From: Mesorhizobium sp. B2-3-4
GTDB taxonomy: Bacteria > Pseudomonadota > Alphaproteobacteria > Rhizobiales > Rhizobiaceae
Length of the DNA: 64,000 bases
Assembly: GCF_006442315.1 (NCBI RefSeq)
Contig: NZ_VFVY01000009.1
Location: forward strand, 62,001-126,000
Reading direction: 5' to 3'
Below, piece after piece: positions 34,076 to 43,832 of the stretch (the stretch's first letter is position 1; the number at the start of each line of letters is the position of its first letter). The position numbers were made by a program, and so were the translations under genes. A model generated the notes under the pieces. That model ran no database searches. It saw only the letters and a list, made by a program, of their open reading frames with translations, and had not been told where the DNA came from.

Positions 34076-36721
34076 ATGCGCACAGACACAGGCCAGGTCT
34101 TCAAACTCGAAGACTATCGCCCCAGCGACTACCTCATTCCGGAAACCAGCCTTGACTTCCGTCTCTCGCCACAGGCCACGATCGTCACCGCGGTTTTGAC
34201 GATCGAGCGCCGCGAGGGCGTCCCGAAATCGGCACCGCTGGTGCTCGACGGGGATGGGCTGACGCTCAAGCGCATCGAGATCGACGGCAAGGTGGCAAGA
34301 CCAGCCGATATGCTGGCAAGCCCCGACCAACTGACCCTGCTCAAGCCACCGGCCGCACGTCGTTTCCAACTGCTGATCGAAACCGAACTGGCCCCAGCCG
34401 GCAATGAGGCCTTGATGGGCCTCTACCGCTCGAACAACGTCTACTGCACGCAGTGCGAGGCGGAAGGTTTTCGCCGTATCACCTATTTCCTCGACCGGCC
34501 CGACATCCTGTCCGTCTACACGGTGCGGATCGAGGCGCGGCGCGACGAGGCGCCGCTGCTGCTCTCCAACGGCAATCCGGTCGAGAACGGCGATCTCGCC
34601 GATGGCTGGCACTATGCCAGATGGCACGACCCCTTCCCCAAGCCCTCCTATCTGTTCGCGCTGGTGGCCGGCAATCTCGGCAAGGTCGCCGACAGTTTCA
34701 CCACACTGTCCGGCCGCAGCGTCGAGCTCGGCATCTATGTCGAGCCCGGCAAGGAGGCGCTCGCCGGCTACGCCATGGACGCGCTGAAGCGGTCGATGCA
34801 ATGGGACGAGGAGGCGTTCGGCCGCGAGTACGATCTCGACGTCTTCAACATCGTCGCGGTGTCCGACTTCAACATGGGCGCGATGGAGAACAAGGGCCTC
34901 AACATCTTCAACGACAAATATGTCCTGGCCGACCAGGAGACGGCGACGGACGCCGATTTCGCCAATATCGAGGCGATCATCGCGCATGAGTATTTCCACA
35001 ATTGGACAGGCAACAGAATCACTTGCCGCGACTGGTTCCAGCTTTGCCTGAAAGAAGGGCTGACGGTCTTTCGCGACCATGAATTCTCCGCCGACCAGCG
35101 CTCGCGCGCCGTCAAGCGCATCGCCGAAGTGCGCACGCTGCGTGCCCACCAGTTCCCCGAGGACCAGGGCCCGCTGGCGCATCCGGTGCGGCCGCGCCGC
35201 TACCGCGAGATCAACAATTTCTACACCGCGACCGTCTACGAAAAGGGTTCCGAGGTGGTGCGCATGATCCGCACCATTCTCGGCGCCGAGGCCTTTCGTG
35301 CCGGCATGGACCTCTATTTCGAACGGCATGACGGCGAAGCCGCGACGATCGAGGATTTCATCAAGGTGTTCGAGGATGCGTCCGGTCGCGACCTGTCGCA
35401 GTTCGCGCTCTGGTATCACCAGGCGGGCACGCCAAACCTGACCGTGAGTTCGACGCACAATCCGGCCACGCGCGAATTCACGCTGGAGATCGAGCAATCG
35501 GTGCCGCCGACACCCTCCGAAAGCCGCAAGCGGCTGATGCATATCCCGCTTGCCTTCGGCCTGATCGGCGCCGGCGGCAAAGCTGTTACATATAGCGGCG
35601 TCGAGGGCGCCAGCGTCGAGGACGGCATCATTCATCTGCGCAAGCGCCGCCATGTGGTTCGCTTCTCCGGCGTGAGCGAGCGCCCGGCGGTGTCGCTCAA
35701 CCGCGGCTTTTCGGCGCCGGTGACGCTGTCGGTCGAGCAGAAGCAGGCTGACCAGTTCTTCCTCGCCCGCCACGACAGCGACGCCTTCTCGCGCTGGCAG
35801 GCCTTCAACACGCTGCTCACCGATGCGCTGATCGCCGCTTTCCGCCGGATTCTTGGCGGCAAAAGCCCGGACTTCGTGCCCCTGCTGACCGAACTTGCCG
35901 GCAGCATTGCCGGCGACGAGACGCTCGAGCCTGCCTATCGGGCCCTGGCCCTGACGTTGCCTAGCGACGCGGATATTGCGCGTGACATCGGCAAGAACAT
36001 CGATCCGGATGCCATCCATTCAGCTCGCCAGTCGCTTGCGCTGGCGATCGCCACGGCCAATGGCGAGACATTTTCCGGCCTTTACGCCACCCTTGCCGAC
36101 AAGACCGCTTTCAGCCCCGACGCGGCGAGCGCGGGGCGACGCGCCTTGCGCAACAGTCTCATGGATTATCTCTCGCTGCTGCCGGGCGGAGCGGCACTGG
36201 CGGCCCGGCATTTCCAGTCGGCGACCAACATGACCGACCGAGCGGCCGCCCTTGCCGTGCTCGCGTACCGCCACCATGGTTCGCTGGAGACAAAAAAGGC
36301 GCTGGCGGCTTTCGAAAAGACCTACGCATCCGACCCGCTGGTCATGGACAAATGGTTCCAGATCCAGGCCAGCGTGCCGGGGCCGCAGGCGGTGGAGACA
36401 GTTCGGGCGCTGTCCGCTCATCCGGCCTTCTCGATGGCCAATCCGAACCGGGTGCGTTCGTTGGTCGGCACATTCTCCAGCGCCAACCAGACCGGCTTTC
36501 ATCGCGCCGACGGCGAAGGCTACCGGTTCTTCGCGCAGACAGTGCTTGAGGTCGAAAAGCGCAACCCGCAAGTGGCGGCAAGGCTGGCGACGGCACTGCG
36601 GTCGTGGCGGTCGCTCGAACCGGGCCGGCAGGCCAAGGCCCGGGAAGCGCTGCTTTCGATCGCCAATGCCGAGAACCTTTCGGCGGATCTGCGCGATATT
36701 GTCGAGCGGACGCTGGCCTAA
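34076..36721 (+). CDS. pepN: aminopeptidase N (M1 zinc metallopeptidase)
   Basis: 881 residues, cytoplasmic, removing N-terminal residues from peptides. The exopeptidase motif GAMEN is at 268-272, and the zinc site HEYFH (304-308) is completed by E327 in LKEGLTVF. The tyrosine that stabilises the transition state lies in the NFYTATVYEKG region. C-terminal alpha-helical repeat domain from about 540. Length matches gram-negative PepN. The ATG at 34076 follows CAGGGA. Confidence 0.95.
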   Translation: MRTDTGQVFKLEDYRPSDYLIPETSLDFRLSPQATIVTAVLTIERREGVPKSAPLVLDGDGLTLKRIEIDGKVARPADMLASPDQLTLLKPPAARRFQLLIETELAPAGNEALMGLYRSNNVYCTQCEAEGFRRITYFLDRPDILSVYTVRIEARRDEAPLLLSNGNPVENGDLADGWHYARWHDPFPKPSYLFALVAGNLGKVADSFTTLSGRSVELGIYVEPGKEALAGYAMDALKRSMQWDEEAFGREYDLDVFNIVAVSDFNMGAMENKGLNIFNDKYVLADQETATDADFANIEAIIAHEYFHNWTGNRITCRDWFQLCLKEGLTVFRDHEFSADQRSRAVKRIAEVRTLRAHQFPEDQGPLAHPVRPRRYREINNFYTATVYEKGSEVVRMIRTILGAEAFRAGMDLYFERHDGEAATIEDFIKVFEDASGRDLSQFALWYHQAGTPNLTVSSTHNPATREFTLEIEQSVPPTPSESRKRLMHIPLAFGLIGAGGKAVTYSGVEGASVEDGIIHLRKRRHVVRFSGVSERPAVSLNRGFSAPVTLSVEQKQADQFFLARHDSDAFSRWQAFNTLLTDALIAAFRRILGGKSPDFVPLLTELAGSIAGDETLEPAYRALALTLPSDADIARDIGKNIDPDAIHSARQSLALAIATANGETFSGLYATLADKTAFSPDAASAGRRALRNSLMDYLSLLPGGAALAARHFQSATNMTDRAAALAVLAYRHHGSLETKKALAAFEKTYASDPLVMDKWFQIQASVPGPQAVETVRALSAHPAFSMANPNRVRSLVGTFSSANQTGFHRADGEGYRFFAQTVLEVEKRNPQVAARLATALRSWRSLEPGRQAKAREALLSIANAENLSADLRDIVERTLA

Positions 36722-36921
36722 ATCGCCTTCCCTCATCAGGGAGAAGGCAGGAGGCTCGGCACGCGCAAAGGCCGATTATTTATTCAATTTTTAATGTTTT
36801 TTCGCCCGACCACTGGACAAGGCGAATCACCTTTGATTCTTTAATGGCGATTCGGAAGTGCGGTGTTGCCGGATCACCAGCACTAAGAAATGCGGCATAC
36901 TGAAATCGGGGAGTGCCATTT

Positions 36922-39243
36922 ATGGCGAAGGCGGACGCGTGGGGCGCGCCCGGAGGGATGGCTTTTGCGCGCCGCGAGGCGCCAAACGATGGCCTTGCGG
37001 GGAATACGCGGCTCATCGCCGAACCCGCCTATAAGCGGCTTCTGGCCGCCGAACCGCTGCTGCGCCGGTCGATACCGGCTCTCATCGTCATCTTCCTGAT
37101 CGTCATCGCCGCATTGCGTGTGCTCTCGCTCATGAACGAGCGCGACGATGTCGAGCGCGATGCCAAGGCGATCCTGACGCTGGCCGCAGCGCAACTCGCC
37201 AGCTCGCTCGCCACCACTTCGGATGCGCTGCCCGGCGCCACCCAGGACCTGCTGGAGACCACCAGCCGCCAGGGCGCGATGGGCCGCAGCCATGTCCTGG
37301 TCATCACCGACAGTGCCTTCAGGATCACCGCGGTCACACCACGTTCGGTGCCCTGGCAAGGCCATTCGCTCGACGGCCTCGTCCAGGGTGGCCAGCCCCT
37401 TTTCATGTTCGGCGACCGTGCCGGCGTCATGGAGGTCAGCATCGGCGGCCAGGACTGGTACGCGGCGGTCAGCGTGGCCAAGGACAGGAAGGGGGCCGCG
37501 GCGGCCCTGGTGCCGCAGCAAGCGGTCTTCGACACCTGGCGCAAGACCGTCTCGCTCAACGTCACCCTGTTCGTGCTGACGGCGGGCGTGCTGATCATCA
37601 TCCTGTATGCCTATTTCGGCCAGGCGGCGCGCGCGCAGACGGCCGACCGCATCTATCTCGAAGCGCATCAGCGCATCGACATGGCGCTGGTGCGCGGCCG
37701 TTGCGGCCTGTGGGACTGGGACATGGTGCGCGGCAAGATGTACTGGTCCCGCTCGATGTACGACATGCTCGGCTACGAACCCTGCGAGACGATGCTGTCC
37801 TTCGGCGAGGTCGATGAGATCATCCATCCCGAGGACGGCGACCTGTTCGAACTCGCCAACAGGATCGTCGCGCGCGAAATCGACCATATCGACCAGGTGT
37901 TCCGGATGCGGCATGCCGATGGCCAGTGGGTCTGGATGCGCGCCCGCGCCCAGGTCATGGACCCCGAGGCGCCGGAAATCCAGCTGATCGGCATCGCCGT
38001 CGACGTCACCGAGCAGCGTCATCTGGCGCTGCGGTCGGAAGCGGCGGATCTTCGCCTCAGAACCGCGATCGAGAACATCACTGAATCCTTCGTGTTGTGG
38101 GATTCGACCCAGCGGCTGATCATGTGCAATTCGAAATACCAGCAGGACAACGGTCTCTCGGATCGCGACGTGATGCCCGGCGTGACACGCGCTTCGCTGG
38201 AAGAGCGGATGCTGGCGTTTGCTTCGGAGCGCCGGCTTGCCAACACCAACGGCCCGCAAGGCGGTGCCACGTTCGAGCGGCAGCTCGCCGATGGCCGCTG
38301 GCTTCAGGTCAACGAACTCAGGACCAGGGATGGCGGCATCGTCTCCGTCGGTTCCGACATCACCCAGATCAAGCTGCACCAGGAGAAGCTGGTCGACAGC
38401 GAGCGCCGGCTGATGGCGACGATCCATGATCTCAGCCTCGCCAGGCGCTCCGAAGAGGAGCGCTCCAGCGAACTGGTTGACCTCAACCGCAAATACATGA
38501 AGGAAACCGAGCGTGCCGAAGCGGCCAACAGGGCCAAATCCGAATTCCTGGCCAACATGTCGCATGAATTGCGCACGCCGCTGAACGCCATCATCGGCTT
38601 CTCCGAGCTGATGGAACAGGGCCTGTTCGGTCCGTTGGGATCAGAGCGTTACGAGGAGTACGCCACTGATATCAACAGCAGCGGCAAATACCTGCTCGGT
38701 GTCATCAACGACATTCTCGACATGTCCAAGATCGAGGCTGGCCAGTTCTCGCTGGACCAGGAGCAGATCGACCTCGTTCCGTTGATCAGCGAGACGGTGC
38801 GTGTCGTCTCACTGCAGGCGGCGCAGAAGGCGATCACCGTCGAGACACGCATCGCCGACGCGTTGACCTTGTTCGCCGATCGCCGCGCGATCAAGCAGAT
38901 CGTTATCAACCTGTTGTCCAACGCGGTGAAATTCACCGGCCAGGGCGGTCACATATCGGTCAGGGCCCGCAACACGTCAGGCGCGCTGGTGCTGACGATC
39001 GAGGACAATGGCTGCGGCATTCCAAAGGAAGCGCTCGGCAAGCTCGGACGCCCGTTCGAGCAGGTGCAGAACCAGTTTTCCAAAAACCATGCCGGCTCCG
39101 GTCTTGGCCTCGCCATTTCGCGCTCGCTTGCCGAGCTGCAGGGCGGCGCACTCAAGATCCGTTCAACCGAAGGTGTCGGCACCATCGTCTCGGTACGCAT
39201 TCCGGTGAGGAAAGCGCCGCCGACGGTGAAGGCCGCGGCTTAA
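36922..39243 (+). CDS. PAS-domain sensor histidine kinase (CbrA/PdhS type)
   Basis: 773 residues. Membrane helix at about 48-66, a periplasmic part to about 215, a second helix (LNVTLFVLTAGVLIIILYAYF), then two PAS domains (about 245-365 and 375-490), HisKA with phospho-acceptor H548 in NMSHELRTPLNAIIGFSE and an HATPase domain (DNGCGIPKEALGKLGRPFEQ, GSGLGLAIS). The phospho-acceptor surroundings match the PleC/DivJ family that talks to DivK in rhizobial cell-cycle control; in Sinorhizobium the kinase CbrA belongs to this group. ATG 36922 has GGGGAG upstream; a GTG at 36913 is possible. It lies between pepN and convergent glnE. Confidence 0.9.
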   Translation: MAKADAWGAPGGMAFARREAPNDGLAGNTRLIAEPAYKRLLAAEPLLRRSIPALIVIFLIVIAALRVLSLMNERDDVERDAKAILTLAAAQLASSLATTSDALPGATQDLLETTSRQGAMGRSHVLVITDSAFRITAVTPRSVPWQGHSLDGLVQGGQPLFMFGDRAGVMEVSIGGQDWYAAVSVAKDRKGAAAALVPQQAVFDTWRKTVSLNVTLFVLTAGVLIIILYAYFGQAARAQTADRIYLEAHQRIDMALVRGRCGLWDWDMVRGKMYWSRSMYDMLGYEPCETMLSFGEVDEIIHPEDGDLFELANRIVAREIDHIDQVFRMRHADGQWVWMRARAQVMDPEAPEIQLIGIAVDVTEQRHLALRSEAADLRLRTAIENITESFVLWDSTQRLIMCNSKYQQDNGLSDRDVMPGVTRASLEERMLAFASERRLANTNGPQGGATFERQLADGRWLQVNELRTRDGGIVSVGSDITQIKLHQEKLVDSERRLMATIHDLSLARRSEEERSSELVDLNRKYMKETERAEAANRAKSEFLANMSHELRTPLNAIIGFSELMEQGLFGPLGSERYEEYATDINSSGKYLLGVINDILDMSKIEAGQFSLDQEQIDLVPLISETVRVVSLQAAQKAITVETRIADALTLFADRRAIKQIVINLLSNAVKFTGQGGHISVRARNTSGALVLTIEDNGCGIPKEALGKLGRPFEQVQNQFSKNHAGSGLGLAISRSLAELQGGALKIRSTEGVGTIVSVRIPVRKAPPTVKAAA

Positions 39244-39306
39244 CTCCAGGACCACTGTACGCGGGTATCGGCGCTTTGACGAAGTTATCCATAGACCGGC
39301 CGGCGG

Positions 39307-42267
39307 TCACGACCCTCCGCCACGTAGCAAAAGATCGAAATCCTTCCTGACCTTCCGCGACGTTTCCTTGAGATGTGCTTCGAGCACACCGAAATCCGGC
39401 AGATCCGTAACCGCCAGAAGCAGATCGGACAGGCCGGGCGGAACGTCGTCGCGTTCGAACTGGCCGGTCAGGCAAAGCCTGATCATCTGGGTCAGCGCCA
39501 GATAGAGCCTGTAGGCCTCTTCGAGCTCCTGCCTGACATCGGTGGCGGCGAATTGCGGCGCAAGCCGCGACAGCACCGCCGCGGTCGCCGTTGCCCTGTG
39601 GCCGGGCCCGACATTGCCCGTGATGACAGCCACCTGGGCGATGAATTCGAGATCGATGAGGCCGCCGGGGATGAGCTTGATGTCCCAGAGGTCGCGGGGC
39701 GGCTTCTCCTGCTCGATCATGGCGCGCATGTCGGAGGCTTCGGTTTTCACCTTGGCCGCGTCGCGTGGCTGGCCGAGTAGCGCGGCGACTTCGGCTTCGA
39801 CCTCGGCGCAGAGGCCAGCATCGCCGGCGATCGGCCGCGCGCGCGACAGGGCCATGTGTTCCCAGGTCCAGGCCTCCTGGCGCTGGTATTTCTTGAAGGC
39901 ATCGACATGGGTGGCGACCGGCCCCTTGTTGCCGGACGGCCGCAGACGCAGGTCGAGTTCGTAAAGAACCCCTTCCGCCGTCGGCGCCGACACGGCCGAT
40001 ATCAGCCGCTGCGTCATGCGGGTGTAGTAATGCGACGGCGCCAGCGGCTTGTCGCCGTCGGAATCCTCGGCGTCCTGATCGTGATCGTAGAGCAGGATGA
40101 GATCGACATCCGAGCCTGCGGTCAATTCGCGGCTGCCGAGCTTGCCCATGCCGAGCAGCGAAACCACGCCGCCGGCGACCGTGCCGTGGCGCGCGGCGAA
40201 TTCGCCCATGACCGCCTGCAAGGCCGCCTCGATGGTGAGATCAGCGAGATCCGAGAACGCGCGGCCGGCGCGCGCGGGGTCGATCGAGCCGGCAAGCAGC
40301 CGCACACCGATCAGGAATTTCTGTTCGGACGCAAATATGCGCAAGCGATCGAGCACGTCCTCATAGGCCCTGTCGCCCTCGAGGAAGGCGGCAAGCCGCG
40401 CCGAGAGATAGGCGCGGTCGGGAAGCTCGGTCAGCAATGCCGGGTCGAGCAAACCGTCGAACACATGCGGCCGGCGCGTGATGATGGCGGCAAGCCGGGG
40501 TGCGGCGCCCATGATCGTCGCCATCAGCTTGAGCAGTGCGGGGTTCGACTGCAGCAGCGAAAACAGCTGGATGCCGGCAGGCAGACCGGCGAGGAACTCG
40601 TCGAACCGGACCAGCGCCTCGTCGGCGCGGCGCGTCTGGCCGAAGGCCTTGAGCAAGGCCGGGGTCAGTTCCGTCAACCGCTCACGTGCCTCCGCCGACT
40701 GGGTGACGCGATAGCGGCCGAAATGCCAGCCGCGGATGACCCTGCAGATATCGCTTGGCCGCTGGAAGCCGAGACCATGCAAGGTCTGCAGCGTGTCGGG
40801 ATCGTCGACATCGCCGGTGAAGACCAGATTGCCGATGCCGGCCGACAGTTCGGGCGCGGTTTCGAACAAAGCGGCATAGTGGCGCTCGACCTGCTGCAGC
40901 GAGACACGGAAGGCCCCGGCAAACGCGGCGGCATCGGCAAAGCCCAGCATGCGGGCGATGCGCTCCAGCCCTTCATCGTCTTCCGGCAACGTGTGCGTCT
41001 GTTCGTCGGCCACCATCTGGATGGCGTGTTCGACGCGGCGCAGGAACCAGTACTGGCGGGCAAGCGCGTGACGCGCGTCCGATGTGATCCAGCCCCGGGC
41101 CGCGAGCTGGCCGAGCATCGGCACGGTCTCGCGGCCGCGCAGTTCCGGGAAGCGGCCGCCGGCGATGAGCTGCTGGGTCTGGACGAAGAACTCGATCTCG
41201 CGGATGCCGCCGCGCCCAAGCTTGACGTTGTGCCCTTTCACCGCAATCTCGCCATGGCCCTTATGGGCATGAATCTGGCGCTTGATCGAATGGACGTCGG
41301 CAATCGCGGCGTAGTCCATGTATTTGCGCCAGACATAGGGCTGGAGCTCCTTGAGAAAGGCATCGCCGGCGGCAAGATCGCCCGCGACCGGACGCGCCTT
41401 GATCATCGCGGCGCGTTCCCAGTTCTGGCCCCGCGCCTCGTAATAGCGCAGCGCGGCTTCGACCGGAATCGCCAGCGGCGTCGAGCCGGGATCGGGACGC
41501 AACCGCAGATCGGTGCGGAAGACGTAGCCGTGCTCGGTGCGATCCTGCAGGATGCGCACCAGCCGGCGCGTCAGGCGCGAGAACAGATCGGTGGCGTCGA
41601 CAGGATCGACCACGGCGGGCGCTTCCGGATCGAAGAACACGACGAGATCGATATCGGAGGAGAAATTCAGCTCGTGCGCGCCGAGCTTGCCCATGCCGAG
41701 CAGGATCCAGCCCGATTGAAACGACGGGCTGTCGAGATCGGGCAGCTTGAGCTTGCCCTGGCCGTGCGCGTCACGCAGCAGAAAATCGACCGCGGCGCGG
41801 GTGCAGGCGTCGGCAAGGTCGCTCAACCGCCTTACGGTCAGCGCCGTTACGGCCTCGCCCGCTAGATCGGCGAGCGCGATCAGGAAATGCGCCTCGGCCT
41901 TGTGGCGGCGCAGTTCCATCATCAAGGTGGATTCCGAGACGGTTTGCGCCAACGGCGCCTGGTCGATCGCGGCGATGATCGTCTTCAGGCGGGCCTCGAC
42001 CGGCTGGTCGAACAGCCCGTCCAGGATTTGCGGCCGGCGGCGCGCGGTGTCGCGCAGGAACGGCGAGAGGTCGAAGACAGCGGCCAGGAAATCCTGCGCC
42101 GCCCCCTTGCCGGCCAGGAATTTGGCCAGCTGTGTCAATCCTTCCTCGCGCGCCGCATCCGCGACTTCGGCCAGTTCCTGCCGCGCCTGCCGCTCGTCGA
42201 GCGGGGCTAGAGGGGTCTCCAGGCTCAGCAGCCAGTCTGTCTTGCTCCGCTTGGCAACGGCCGCCAT
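39307..42267 (-). CDS. glnE: bifunctional glutamine synthetase adenylyltransferase/deadenylyltransferase
   Basis: 986 residues. Two nucleotidyltransferase halves, each with a GSD/FSD-type acidic motif: N-terminal LGMGKLGAHELNFSSDIDLVVFFD (deadenylylation) and C-terminal LLGMGKLGSRELTAGSDVDLILLYD (adenylylation), with a GlnD_UR/PII-responsive helical domain between and after them. Adjusts glutamine synthetase to nitrogen status under PII control. The start ATG overlaps the stop of the upstream kinase (TGATG), so they are translationally coupled, an unusual pairing of nitrogen control with an envelope-type two-component system. Confidence 0.96.
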   Translation of the reverse strand: MAAVAKRSKTDWLLSLETPLAPLDERQARQELAEVADAAREEGLTQLAKFLAGKGAAQDFLAAVFDLSPFLRDTARRRPQILDGLFDQPVEARLKTIIAAIDQAPLAQTVSESTLMMELRRHKAEAHFLIALADLAGEAVTALTVRRLSDLADACTRAAVDFLLRDAHGQGKLKLPDLDSPSFQSGWILLGMGKLGAHELNFSSDIDLVVFFDPEAPAVVDPVDATDLFSRLTRRLVRILQDRTEHGYVFRTDLRLRPDPGSTPLAIPVEAALRYYEARGQNWERAAMIKARPVAGDLAAGDAFLKELQPYVWRKYMDYAAIADVHSIKRQIHAHKGHGEIAVKGHNVKLGRGGIREIEFFVQTQQLIAGGRFPELRGRETVPMLGQLAARGWITSDARHALARQYWFLRRVEHAIQMVADEQTHTLPEDDEGLERIARMLGFADAAAFAGAFRVSLQQVERHYAALFETAPELSAGIGNLVFTGDVDDPDTLQTLHGLGFQRPSDICRVIRGWHFGRYRVTQSAEARERLTELTPALLKAFGQTRRADEALVRFDEFLAGLPAGIQLFSLLQSNPALLKLMATIMGAAPRLAAIITRRPHVFDGLLDPALLTELPDRAYLSARLAAFLEGDRAYEDVLDRLRIFASEQKFLIGVRLLAGSIDPARAGRAFSDLADLTIEAALQAVMGEFAARHGTVAGGVVSLLGMGKLGSRELTAGSDVDLILLYDHDQDAEDSDGDKPLAPSHYYTRMTQRLISAVSAPTAEGVLYELDLRLRPSGNKGPVATHVDAFKKYQRQEAWTWEHMALSRARPIAGDAGLCAEVEAEVAALLGQPRDAAKVKTEASDMRAMIEQEKPPRDLWDIKLIPGGLIDLEFIAQVAVITGNVGPGHRATATAAVLSRLAPQFAATDVRQELEEAYRLYLALTQMIRLCLTGQFERDDVPPGLSDLLLAVTDLPDFGVLEAHLKETSRKVRKDFDLLLRGGGS

Positions 42268-43739
42268 CAATGGTCCTCGCGCGTGGGGAAACTCATGACC
42301 ACGGATAGTCCCGGATTGCCGGGCAACAGGTCAAGCCGGCCGTAGTGGAATGTCATGACCGCCTTGGCGAGACTGAGGCCAAGGCCGGAACCAGGTTGCG
42401 AGCGGCTCTTCTCCAGCCGCACGAAGCGTTCCGTCGCCCGGGCGCGATCGGCATCGTCGGGAATGCCCTGGCCGTTGTCCTCCACGGACAGCCTGATCTC
42501 GCCATGCGTGCGCTCGAGCACCACGCGGACCGCCGGCTTGGACGTGGAATCGGTCGAATACTTGATTGCATTGTCGACGATGTTGGACAGCGCCTGGCCG
42601 ATCAGCTCGCGGTTGCCGTCGACGACAAAAGCACCGCTCACCTCGACGTCCAGCGAAACACCGGCTTCCTCGGCCACCGGCTCGTAGAGTTCGACGACGT
42701 CGCGCACGGCCTCCGCCAGATCGACGCGGTTGGTGTGCTCGGAAGAATACCCGGCCTCCAGCCGGGAGATCATCAGGATCGCATTGAAGGTCTTTATCAG
42801 CTGATCCGATTCAGCGATGGTGCCTTCCAGCGCCTGCCGGTAGTCCGAGGTCTTCTGCTTGCCGGAAAGCGTCGCTTCGGCCCGGTTGCGCAGCCGGGTC
42901 AGCGGCGTCTTCAAATCATGCGCGATGTTGTCCGAAACCTGCTTCAGGCCTTCGTTGAGCGTGGCGATCCTGGCCAGCATGGCATTGAGGTTTTCCGAAA
43001 GCCGGTCGAACTCGTCACCCGCGCCTGTCACCGGCAGCCGGCCGGAGAGATCGCCGCCCATGATGCGCCGGCTCGCCTGCGACACACTGTCGATGCGCTT
43101 CAGCGCGGCGCGGCCGACAAAGAACCAGATCAGCAGTCCGCCGAGCCCCATCATGCCGAGCGCCAACATCAAGGCGCGGCGGATGACGGCGCGAAAGCGC
43201 TCCGGTTCGCCGAGATCGCGGCCGACCAGCAGGATCATCTGATTGGGCAGCCGCAGCACCAGTGCAATGGCGTTGTGACCTTTCTCGCCCTCGGTTTCCG
43301 CCGCATCGTTCGAGGGGGATGGCGTCGGGTCAGCCCCCCCGCTGCGCAAACGATCAAGCTCGCCTTCGCCGAAGCGCTTGTAGGAGAACGGCTCGGTCGT
43401 CCAGCCCTCGGTATCGATCACACCGGGTTCCAGGGCCTGCACATTGCCAGTCAGGATCTGGCCATTGGCGTCGGCGATCAGATAGAGGTTGGCGCCGGGC
43501 TGACGGGAGCGGTTTTCGACCACGCGCACCAACAATGGCAGGCCGCCCTTTTTGTAAGCGCGGGCCAGGCCTATTATCTCATCATTGATTGTGTCCTGCG
43601 TCTGCCCGGTCAGCATGCTCGCTGACAGCGACGTCATGTAGAAAACCAGCAACACGGCGCACAGCGCGAAAAGCAGGAAATAAAGCGCCGAAAGCCGCGC
43701 TGCCGTCGTCTTCATGATGGCGGGCACGGAAAGAGCCAT
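42267..43739 (-). CDS. two-component sensor histidine kinase
   Basis: 490 residues. Transmembrane helices at about 16-36 and 188-208 bound a 150-residue periplasmic sensor. HAMP follows (about 210-262), then HisKA with H274 in NIAHDLKTPLTRLRNRAE and an HATPase domain (NIVDNAIKYS, DNGQGIPDDADRA, GSGLGLSLAKAV). EnvZ/OmpR-like class; the partner is the regulator encoded just upstream. A 71-bp palindromic repeat separates the two genes. Upstream genes are degP and cytochrome c maturation, so periplasmic protein state is a possible signal. Confidence 0.92.
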   Translation of the reverse strand: MALSVPAIMKTTAARLSALYFLLFALCAVLLVFYMTSLSASMLTGQTQDTINDEIIGLARAYKKGGLPLLVRVVENRSRQPGANLYLIADANGQILTGNVQALEPGVIDTEGWTTEPFSYKRFGEGELDRLRSGGADPTPSPSNDAAETEGEKGHNAIALVLRLPNQMILLVGRDLGEPERFRAVIRRALMLALGMMGLGGLLIWFFVGRAALKRIDSVSQASRRIMGGDLSGRLPVTGAGDEFDRLSENLNAMLARIATLNEGLKQVSDNIAHDLKTPLTRLRNRAEATLSGKQKTSDYRQALEGTIAESDQLIKTFNAILMISRLEAGYSSEHTNRVDLAEAVRDVVELYEPVAEEAGVSLDVEVSGAFVVDGNRELIGQALSNIVDNAIKYSTDSTSKPAVRVVLERTHGEIRLSVEDNGQGIPDDADRARATERFVRLEKSRSQPGSGLGLSLAKAVMTFHYGRLDLLPGNPGLSVVMSFPTREDH

Positions 43740-43761
43740 GCTGTCGCCTAGCTCTTTGTTG

Positions 43762-43832
43762 GAGCATGATCTCTGGACAAACGGAAACCGTTTGTCCGAG
43801 AAAACCGGTTCCCACTTTTCGGAATCATGCTC
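43762..43832. repeat. rhizobial intergenic palindrome inside the regulator-kinase operon
   Basis: GAGCATGAT (43762-43770) pairs with ATCATGCTC (43824-43832). It encloses GGACAAACGG-AAA-CCGTTTGTCC and GAAAACCGGTT...ACTTTTC. Its edge supplies the stop codon TAG of the response regulator (43832-43834). Confidence 0.85.

Noticed and set aside
33938..36019. Long minus-strand frame (693 codons) opposite pepN
   Set aside because: It is the mirror of a certain gene in GC-rich DNA, has no ribosome site, no domain and a composition typical of antisense frames. Similar mirror frames opposite glnE, degP and cycK were rejected for the same reason.
39856..41865. Long plus-strand frame (669 codons) opposite glnE
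   Set aside because: Antisense shadow of glnE; no recognisable protein motif and no start signal.
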